DNA from: Amycolatopsis vancoresmycina
GTDB lineage: Bacteria; Actinomycetota; Actinomycetes; Mycobacteriales; Pseudonocardiaceae
Reading direction: 5' to 3'
Length of the DNA stretch: 64,000 nucleotides
Assembly (NCBI RefSeq): GCF_000716785.1
Contig: NZ_JNYY01000005.1
Location: 186,001 to 250,000 of the forward strand
Below the pieces are notes generated by a model. It was not told where the DNA came from. It saw only the letters and a list, made by a program, of their open reading frames with translations, and searched no databases. Each line of letters begins with the position of its first letter. The first letter of the stretch is position 1. Shown here piece by piece: positions 17,286-23,463 of this stretch. A program made the translations under genes and the position numbers.

Positions 17286-17297
17286 GCTCATATGAGC
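17286..17297. promoter_or_regulatory. Palindromic operator 1 (SorC target, predicted)
   Basis: GCTCATATGAGC is a perfect 12-bp palindrome 18 bases upstream of the dehydrogenase start. A near-identical site (GCTCAAATGAGC) lies at 17390 at the other end of the intergenic region. The arrangement fits repression of the import operon by the adjacent SorC regulator. Confidence 0.55.
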
Positions 17298-17389
17298 AAC
17301 GTTGACCTATCGCGTCGAGAACATGTGAAGGCATTACAGGTCTGACGTCGGTATTACGTCAACCTTTCGGCTGGATTTCGCGCTATTAT

Positions 17390-17401
17390 GCTCAAATGAG
17401 C
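17390..17401. promoter_or_regulatory. Palindromic operator 2 overlapping SorC start
   Basis: GCTCAAATGAGC differs from operator 1 by one central base. It contains the ATGAGC start of the regulator gene, which suggests autorepression. The two sites are 104 bases apart, about ten helical turns, which would suit looping by a tetrameric SorC protein. Confidence 0.55.
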
Positions 17402-18385
17402 GCTTCTCGTAAGGGCACCTCGCTCACCGAAGCGGTGCTCCTCGCCACCGTCGCCCGGCGCTTCTACGTGCAGGGACGCTCCAAGCTGGAGATCGCCGAC
17501 GAGTTCGGCGTCAGCCGGTTCAAGGTGGCGCGGATGCTCGACACGGCCATGGAGTCCGGCCTGGTCAGGGTGGAGTTCTCGCTGCCGGCGCCGGTGGACC
17601 TCGTGCTGTCGGACGAGGTGCGCTCGGCGTACGGCCTGAAGCGGGCCTTGGTGCTCGAACGCTCAACCGAGCGCGAACCGAAGGAAGTTGTCCGGGCGAA
17701 GATCGGCTCCCTGGCGGCGCGGTTGCTGGAGGAGATCGCGGTCCCGTCCGACGTGATCGGGCTGTCGTGGGCGCGGTCGGTGAACGCGATGACGGAAGCG
17801 GTCCGATCGCTGCCGCGGTGCCCGATCGTCCAGTTGTGCGGGGTGCAGGCGGGGATGGACATGCGCGGCCGCTCGGTGGAGACGGTCAGCCGCGTGACAT
17901 CGGTGTCGGGCGGCGACGCGTACCCGATCTTCGGGCCGCTGGTGCTACCGGACCGCCGCACAACGGAGACGTTGCGGCGGCAGCCGGGGATCGCGGAGAC
18001 GTTCGGCCAGTTCCGCCACCTGACGAAGGCGGTGGTCAGCATCGGCGCGTGGCAGCCGGGCGAGTCGACGGTGTACGACGCACTGGACGAGGCCGAGCGA
18101 GCGGCGATCGCGGCCCGCGGAGCAACGGCGGAGGTCGCGGCGCGCCTGTTCGACGCCTCGGGAAACGCTCTCTCCACCGGCCTGGCGCACCACGTGCTGG
18201 CGATCAGCCACGAGGAGCTGATGGCGGTCCCGGAGGTGATCGCCCTGGGCTACAGCCGCCCGAAAGCCGCAGCGGTGGACGCGGTGTTGCGCTCCGGCAT
18301 GGTCTCGACCCTGATCACCGACGCCGCGGCAGCAGTCCCCCTCCTGACTCTGGCGGCGAAGAACCCCGTCGTGAGTGGTAAGTAG
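17396..18385 (+). CDS. SorC-family sugar-binding transcriptional regulator
   Basis: This 329-aa protein has an N-terminal helix-turn-helix at about 22-60 (YVQGRSKLEIADEFGVSRFKVARMLDTA) and a large effector-binding domain like phosphosugar isomerases (VIGLSWARSVNAMTEAV; VSGGDAYPIFGPLVLP; VVSIGAW). SorC proteins sense phosphosugars. It is divergent from the dehydrogenase/ABC operon. The last residues VVSGK and the TAG stop are encoded by a degenerate copy of the 46-bp palindrome. Confidence 0.93.
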   Translation: MSASRKGTSLTEAVLLATVARRFYVQGRSKLEIADEFGVSRFKVARMLDTAMESGLVRVEFSLPAPVDLVLSDEVRSAYGLKRALVLERSTEREPKEVVRAKIGSLAARLLEEIAVPSDVIGLSWARSVNAMTEAVRSLPRCPIVQLCGVQAGMDMRGRSVETVSRVTSVSGGDAYPIFGPLVLPDRRTTETLRRQPGIAETFGQFRHLTKAVVSIGAWQPGESTVYDALDEAERAAIAARGATAEVAARLFDASGNALSTGLAHHVLAISHEELMAVPEVIALGYSRPKAAAVDAVLRSGMVSTLITDAAAAVPLLTLAAKNPVVSGK

Positions 18386-18413
18386 CGTTCTAACTCGCCT
18401 TGCCACTCACGAC
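18368..18413. repeat. 46-bp palindromic element, copy 3 (degenerate)
   Basis: The length and outer arms match copies 1 and 2, but the left inner stem reads TAAGTAGCG instead of TAAGGCGAG and the right arm has one further change. The inner pairing is therefore broken, and the new TAG serves as the SorC stop codon. Confidence 0.85.
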
Positions 18414-18538
18414 AACCCGGGGAGTACGGCGGTTGCTGCCGCGTACCCCGGCGGGCGTAGGCGGCGCCTCGCCGGGTCGGGGACGAAACCCGGGTCGCGC
18501 CCGATGTGCCCGTCCCGCCGCCCGGCGAGCCTGGAGCC

Positions 18539-19189
18539 GTGAAAACTTCTCCCCGCTGGCGGCAGGCCGTCGTCTGGCTGCACGTCGTGTCGTCGGTCGC
18601 CTGGATGAGCCAGGCCCTCGCCCTCGTCGTCCTGATGGCGTCGGGCGCACCCGCGATGGCCGACCGCCTCGACTCCGTCCTGCTCGCCCCGATGGCCAAC
18701 GTCTCCGCCTTCACCGGCCTGCTGCTAGCAGGCGCGACCGCGTGGGGCTACTTCCGGCACTGGTGGGTGCTGATCAAGTTCGCCCTGACGTTCGTCCAGC
18801 TCTACGCCGGGATCTTCCTGCTCTCCCCTGCACTGCGCGAATCCGTCGACACGGCCGCCGTCAGCTGGCTGCAGGTCGCCGGAGCGTCGTCGATGGCGAG
18901 CGCCCTGGCCTTCCAGGCGTGGCTTTCGGTCGCGAAGCCGGGGAAGAAGACGCCGTGGTCCCCGGCCGCGAAGCCGCCGACGGCGCCGACCTGGGTGTTC
19001 GTGGCCGGGATCGCCGCACCGGCGGTCGACGTCACCGCGGGACTCCTGCTCGGCTACCCGCTCCCCGCGTTGTCGCTGGTCACGCTGATCGTGCTCGGCT
19101 TTGAGCGGCGACGACGTCGTCGCCGTGCTCGGCAGCCCAGCGCCCGAAGCCCTCGATCGGCTCGAGCAGGGTCTCACCCAACGGCGTAA
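18539..19189 (+). CDS. Integral membrane protein, unknown
   Basis: This 216-aa protein has four predicted membrane helices: about 9-30 (VVWLHVVSSVAWMSQALALVV), 42-60, 65-90 and 148-175. There is a basic Arg-rich tail. TGGAG precedes the GTG. The final 37 codons overlap the 3' end of the convergent HxlR gene by 110 bases. The tail sequence (ERRRRRRRARQPSARSPRS) looks non-conserved, so the ancestral stop may have been lost. Function is unknown. Confidence 0.7.
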   Translation: MKTSPRWRQAVVWLHVVSSVAWMSQALALVVLMASGAPAMADRLDSVLLAPMANVSAFTGLLLAGATAWGYFRHWWVLIKFALTFVQLYAGIFLLSPALRESVDTAAVSWLQVAGASSMASALAFQAWLSVAKPGKKTPWSPAAKPPTAPTWVFVAGIAAPAVDVTAGLLLGYPLPALSLVTLIVLGFERRRRRRRARQPSARSPRSARAGSHPTA

Positions 19190-19403
19190 GCGCGTACGCG
19201 CCTTCGCGCCGCTCGACGAGACCGTCGTGTTCCAGGCGCCGCACGGTTTCCGTGAGCACCTTGGCGCTGATCCCCCCGATCGTGCGACGCAGGTCGACGT
19301 GCCGCCGCGGGCCGTGCCGCAACGCCCAGACCACGACCGGGTTCCACGTGTTGGCGACCAGGTCAAACGCGAGCCGCGTCCGGCAGTCGGCGAGGAAGTC
19401 CAT
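19080..19403 (-). CDS. HxlR-family transcriptional regulator
   Basis: This 107-aa winged-helix protein has the HxlR hallmarks: NTWNPVVVWALRHGPRRHVDLRRTIGGISAKVLTETVRRLEHDGLV, then YALTPLGETLLEPI. It is divergent from an NAD(P)-binding reductase gene at 19472, which is a common target arrangement. Usually these regulators sense electrophiles or redox-active compounds. Its 3' end overlaps a convergent membrane-protein gene. Confidence 0.9.
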   Translation of the reverse strand: MDFLADCRTRLAFDLVANTWNPVVVWALRHGPRRHVDLRRTIGGISAKVLTETVRRLEHDGLVERREGAYALTPLGETLLEPIEGFGRWAAEHGDDVVAAQSRARSA

Positions 19404-19471
19404 GGTTACCGTTCGGTTCCTTCCCGGGTTCCTACCGTCGTGCTGGTACCAGCCAAGCACAAGGAGGACGC

Positions 19472-20017
19472 ATGCGGATCGGGATCTTCGGCACGGGCGG
19501 CATGGCGGACGCACTCGGCACGCACTGGGCGCGCGCGGGTCACGAGATCAGGGTGGCCGGCCGCAAGACCGGCACGTGGCGCGAGGTGGCCGCGTTCGCC
19601 GACGTGGTCCTCCTCGCCATCCCGTCGTCGGCCATCGGCGAGGTCCTCGCGCAGGCCGGCCCGCTGACCGGGAAGGTGCTGGTGGACTGCACCAACGACC
19701 CCGCGCTGACCGGCACGCCGGTGGCTTCGCGGATCGTCACGGAGGCCCACGTCGTGAAGGCGTTCAACTTGGCGCACGTGGACATCTGGCGGATGAACCC
19801 GCCAGTGTTCGACGGCCGCCCGCTGTCAGTGCCGTTGTGCGGCGACGACCCGGCGGCGCTGGAAACGGTGAGCACACTGGTCCGTGACATCGGCGCGCGG
19901 CCGGTGCGTGCCGGAGGGCTTTCCCGCGCGGCACTGCTGGAGGCGACGGCGGCGTTCGCCATCGGGCTGTGGTTCGCCGGGGAGGACGCCCAGGCGATCC
20001 TCGCGCCGCTGGGATGA
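19472..20017 (+). CDS. NAD(P)-binding reductase, F420-dependent oxidoreductase type
   Basis: This 181-aa protein starts with the Rossmann motif GIFGTGGMADALG (4-16). It continues with AGRKTG, DVVLLAIPSSAIGEVL, LVDCTND and VKAFNLAH, the pattern of NADPH:F420 oxidoreductase-like (FNO) proteins. A strong GGAGG lies upstream of the ATG. It is divergent from the HxlR regulator and probably controlled by it. The exact substrate is not determinable. Confidence 0.82.
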   Translation: MRIGIFGTGGMADALGTHWARAGHEIRVAGRKTGTWREVAAFADVVLLAIPSSAIGEVLAQAGPLTGKVLVDCTNDPALTGTPVASRIVTEAHVVKAFNLAHVDIWRMNPPVFDGRPLSVPLCGDDPAALETVSTLVRDIGARPVRAGGLSRAALLEATAAFAIGLWFAGEDAQAILAPLG

Positions 20018-20132
20018 AACCAGGCGACTCAACTCGTCCGTGCGATCAAGAAACATTTTCTCGCCGGAAGGCGACCTAGGAGGCAGCAACCGAGCACGAA
20101 GACGCAACTGCTCCGAGGGGCCATCTCGAACA

Positions 20133-20762
20133 ATGATCATTCAATGGTGCGTCAAAGGCATCCACCTGCCGAATGACGCCGCAGCGAAGGAGCTGATCGG
20201 CAGCGGTGGTGGATTGTTGTGCAACTGGTGGCGAAACGTCCGCCTGATCAGCCCCCCGGAGGTGAGGGACAAGCTCACCCCGGCGAACATCAACCGTCAC
20301 GTCAACCACTTCACGGCCAACGATCCCGCGACCGGCAGTCCGTTCTGCGAAAACAGCCCATTCATCTCACTCTCGGCCGGAACGGTGGAGCGGGACGCCT
20401 TGTCGGCAACGAATTTCGTGCACCGAGCCCGTAAAACGGCGCTGTGGTTCGGCACCCAGTTCGGCAGGCAGGACTACGCCTACCTCTACACCTGCTGGGT
20501 CCTGCTCGCGCCCCGCACGGCGGTCGGCATCGAAGGAGTTGCCGAAGAGGTGCGGGACCTCAACGTCTACCGGCGCTATTCGGCGTACCAGACCGAGGGC
20601 GAGGTCGCGGCGAAGGTCATCGTGCCGGACAACCAGATCAGCCACTGCGAAAAGTGGGTGCTCGACGGGGGCACGCGGAAGTGGTTCGACCTGGCTTGGA
20701 CGCAGTCCAACCCGAGGTTCACACCGCCGGAGATCTTGACGAACGTCCGAGAGCTGATCTGA
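20133..20762 (+). CDS. Possible ADP-ribosyltransferase-fold protein (operon gene 1)
   Basis: This 209-aa protein matches no family I can name confidently. Features consistent with an ART fold are a basic/histidine strand INRHVNHF (53-60), the serine strand FISLSAGT (77-84), a helix NFVHRARKTALWF (94-106) and the acidic motif YQTEGEV (152-158), which resembles the ExE loop. CEKW (172-175) follows. It has no signal peptide. TGA and the next ATG are contiguous. It could be a toxin or defence effector; another fold is possible. Third codon positions look less GC-biased than in neighbouring genes. Confidence 0.55.
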   Translation: MIIQWCVKGIHLPNDAAAKELIGSGGGLLCNWWRNVRLISPPEVRDKLTPANINRHVNHFTANDPATGSPFCENSPFISLSAGTVERDALSATNFVHRARKTALWFGTQFGRQDYAYLYTCWVLLAPRTAVGIEGVAEEVRDLNVYRRYSAYQTEGEVAAKVIVPDNQISHCEKWVLDGGTRKWFDLAWTQSNPRFTPPEILTNVRELI

Positions 20763-21719
20763 ATGGCCCGCGAACACCTCGACACCCTGGGGCTCGATCG
20801 CGAGCAGGTCCGGCGCACACTGCGGTTCCACGAAGCTTACGCGGCAACGGCCTTGCGAGAGCTGGAGTCGGTGGGTCCCGTCGACGAGAACACGGCTTTC
20901 ACCTTGCGAGCCGACGCTGCGAGTGCGCTGCGAGAGGCCGGCCAGTGGGCCTTGCTGTTGAATCCGATGGCGGCCCGCCGGCTCCTTCGGCGTTCAGGTG
21001 ACCTCTTCCTCCAGCTCGGCCAGGCGTTCGGCATGTACCTGGAGCTCGTGGCCGACCGATCACGGTTCGACGTGGAGCCCGCGATGGTCGCCCGAGCGCT
21101 GCGAGACGCATCCGGCTCACGTGAGGAGCCCGCACCGACTGCCGATGCCCCGAACCCCATGCCCGACATCCGGCTACAGCAGCAACAGCAGGCATACCTG
21201 GTCCTGGCCGCCAGCGGGATCGCGAACAGCGAAGGCACCGTCGCGCCTCGATTGCGGCCTGTCGCCAAATCTGAAGATTACCGATTCGATCCTCTGAGCA
21301 GTTCGCTGGGCGAAATCTTGGAGTCCTCTCCGCACCGCACCGGTGTGCTGCCCGTCGGCAGCCTCGGCACCCCGATCCACCGGTTCTGGGCGGTGGCCGA
21401 GCACCTCTTCCGCCGCCGTTCCGAGGATGTCCGGGGAATCGCCCGGCACGTCGTCGCGATGTGCCGCACCTACGAGGAGACCATCAGCCTCGCCCGGACG
21501 AACACCCATCTGTGGCGCAACGGGGCCGCCCCGGTGGACATAGCCGATCTCGACATCGCCGGAATCGCCACGCTGACCGCCAGGAGTTTCGGTGAAGGCG
21601 CGCTGCTCGAGGCCTTGGCGGAGGTACCCGGTGGCGATCTGAGCCCGATCAGCCGGATCCCCGTCGAACTGGGCACAGCTCTGGCGACCGGTCCCGACGA
21701 CTATTCCTCCGGGAGGTAG
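20763..21719 (+). CDS. Uncharacterised mostly helical protein (operon gene 2)
   Basis: This 318-aa protein starts directly after the stop of gene 1. The N-terminal half reads as paired helices (REQVRRTLRFHEAYAATALREL; ADAASALREAGQWALLL; MAARRLLRRSGDLFLQLGQAFG), somewhat TPR-like. A glutamine run (LQQQQQAYL) is at about 138-146. The C-terminal half has another helical array (FWAVAEHLF; VRGIARHVVAMCRTYEETISLA) and a leucine- and alanine-rich end. There is no membrane segment or catalytic motif that I recognise. A scaffold or adaptor role in the operon is a guess. Confidence 0.6.
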   Translation: MAREHLDTLGLDREQVRRTLRFHEAYAATALRELESVGPVDENTAFTLRADAASALREAGQWALLLNPMAARRLLRRSGDLFLQLGQAFGMYLELVADRSRFDVEPAMVARALRDASGSREEPAPTADAPNPMPDIRLQQQQQAYLVLAASGIANSEGTVAPRLRPVAKSEDYRFDPLSSSLGEILESSPHRTGVLPVGSLGTPIHRFWAVAEHLFRRRSEDVRGIARHVVAMCRTYEETISLARTNTHLWRNGAAPVDIADLDIAGIATLTARSFGEGALLEALAEVPGGDLSPISRIPVELGTALATGPDDYSSGR

Positions 21720-21721
21720 CG

Positions 21722-22342
21722 GTGAGCTCGAATCTCGTCGTGCTGGTAATCGCCCTCGTGCTGGTGTCCGGCCTGATCGCGCTCCTGTGGCGGGGGCAGG
21801 GAGGTCCCACCGCCAGCACGGTGAAGCTCTCCTTGTCGAACATCTTCACCATGGACCTGAGTCTTTCCCCTGCGAACACGGCCAAAGCCGAAGAGGCCGC
21901 CCTCGAAGCGACGAAGGTCAAAGGCCAGGGAGCAGTCCGGCCCGACTTGACTTCCATCGGGTCGACCACCGCACTCGCGCGGGTTCTCTGGGTGGATGAC
22001 ATCCCGGAGAACAACATCTTCGAAACCCTCGCGCTGGAACGCCTGGGCAAGCTCGTCACGGTGGCGACATCGACCGAGATGGCACGTATCTATCTCAGCC
22101 GACTGGAGTTCGCCGTCGTCATCACCGACCTGCACCGCGACGGGGATCCACGGGCCGGAGCCGATTTCATCCATGAGACGAGGGCAGCCGGCAACGACAT
22201 TCCTCTGCTGGTCTACACCTCGAACGCGGAGACGGCGCAGGCGGACGAACAGCTCGTGGCGGAAGCGGACGCCGTGGTGGACGCTCCGGAGGACCTGCTC
22301 AAGGCGGTCGAGGCCCACGTCGTCAAGCGGCACATCGAGTGA
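21722..22342 (+). CDS. Membrane-anchored degenerate receiver-domain protein (operon gene 3)
   Basis: This 206-aa protein has an N-terminal membrane helix (5-22), a linker of about 60 residues and a response-regulator receiver fold. The acidic pair is D92-D93 in VLWVDDIPENN, the candidate phospho-acceptor is D136 in VVITDLHRDG, and the hydroxyl strand is LLVYTS. The invariant lysine of the last strand is replaced (VVDAPEDL), so normal phosphorylation chemistry is doubtful. No output domain and no histidine kinase are nearby. GGGAGG precedes the GTG, 2 bases after gene 2. It may tether or sense for the operon. Confidence 0.7.
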   Translation: MSSNLVVLVIALVLVSGLIALLWRGQGGPTASTVKLSLSNIFTMDLSLSPANTAKAEEAALEATKVKGQGAVRPDLTSIGSTTALARVLWVDDIPENNIFETLALERLGKLVTVATSTEMARIYLSRLEFAVVITDLHRDGDPRAGADFIHETRAAGNDIPLLVYTSNAETAQADEQLVAEADAVVDAPEDLLKAVEAHVVKRHIE

Positions 22343-22387
22343 TTGCCTCCGCCATCCCGATGAATTGACCCCATGACGTCCGAGTGT

Positions 22388-23425
22388 TCAGCGCACCGCG
22401 TCGACATTCCCCGACGCCAGATCGGCCGCCAGGGCGCACAGCGGCTCGCCGCCCCGCGGCACCAGCGTCACCATCCCCGACGCCAGGTCCGTCACCAGCG
22501 TGCTCAACGTCATCAGGTCGTCCCCACCGGTGGCGTTGCGGTGGACCGCTCCGGTCAGCGCCGATACCAGCCACTTCGCGTCCGGGGCGACCGGTGCCAG
22601 GTGCGCGCACACCTCGGCGCGGGCCAGGCTCTCCTCGGAAGCCGCGTCCAGTGAGGGAGACAACCGTCGGAAGTGGTTCGTGTGCCAGGCAAATCCGCTG
22701 TCCACAGTGGTCACCGCCGTCTCGTGGCCCGCCTTCTCGACCGCCGTCACCCCCGGTGATCCGACCTGGCCCATCGTGTACGCGAACCCGCCCGCCGAAG
22801 GACACCCACGCAACACCGACACCGCCGCCGTCAGCGAATCAGCCCGTTGGGCCGTCCGGGCCACGAAATGCCGCCCCGCGCACGGCGAAGGCGCCACCAC
22901 GTTGACGCTGTCGATGCCCCACACCAGGCCGTTCGTCGTCAGCGTGAACGTGTTGGCCGGCACGAACCCCGGGTACCACCACACGCACACGCCCGGCTCG
23001 CCGTCGATCAGCAGCGTCAGCAGGCGGCCGATTCCGTCGAACACCGGGGCGCCGTCCTCGTTGTGGCCGAGCAGCGAAGGCGCCCACGCCAGGTCCGTGC
23101 AGCCCGTTCCGTCGCCCGCGCCCAGGTCGCCGCGCAGGTTGGCCAGCAGGAGGTCGTCGAACGGCACGCCCGCGCCCGCGGCCAGCGCCGTCAGCTCGGC
23201 GTACGCGTCCGGGTGCTCCACCTGTGACGCCGATTCGATCGCCCGGAACAGCACCGGCGACCGCCGGGCCCGTTCGGTGACCGGCCACGACGGCAGTCCC
23301 GCCAGGACGGTCCGGATGTCGGCCGCCGCGTGCGCCCCCAGCGCGTGGAAAGCGGCTTCCCGGGGACCGCTGACGACCGTCCAGCGCACGTCGCCGATCC
23401 GGTGCTCCCGCACTGTCGCCACCAT
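22388..23425 (-). CDS. C45-family autoproteolytic acyltransferase/hydrolase
   Basis: This 345-aa member of the acyl-CoA:6-aminopenicillanate acyltransferase-like (peptidase C45, Ntn) family has the putative nucleophile C109 in DGTGCTDLAWA, followed by LLGHNEDGAP. A conserved late segment GFAWHTNHFRRL matches family substrate/oxyanion elements. Ntn members self-cleave before the cysteine. It is 38 bases downstream of the helicase on the same strand. The substrate is unknown; relatives act on amides or lactams. Confidence 0.82.
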   Translation of the reverse strand: MVATVREHRIGDVRWTVVSGPREAAFHALGAHAAADIRTVLAGLPSWPVTERARRSPVLFRAIESASQVEHPDAYAELTALAAGAGVPFDDLLLANLRGDLGAGDGTGCTDLAWAPSLLGHNEDGAPVFDGIGRLLTLLIDGEPGVCVWWYPGFVPANTFTLTTNGLVWGIDSVNVVAPSPCAGRHFVARTAQRADSLTAAVSVLRGCPSAGGFAYTMGQVGSPGVTAVEKAGHETAVTTVDSGFAWHTNHFRRLSPSLDAASEESLARAEVCAHLAPVAPDAKWLVSALTGAVHRNATGGDDLMTLSTLVTDLASGMVTLVPRGGEPLCALAADLASGNVDAVR

Positions 23426-23463
23426 GCGCTCACGATGACTGACGCGTCAGGAATTCGCAACAA

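Noticed and set aside
13174..18385. Missing ATPase as evidence of a broken sugar transporter
   Set aside because: Actinomycete CUT1 importers commonly share a distant MsiK-type ATPase, so absence here is normal.
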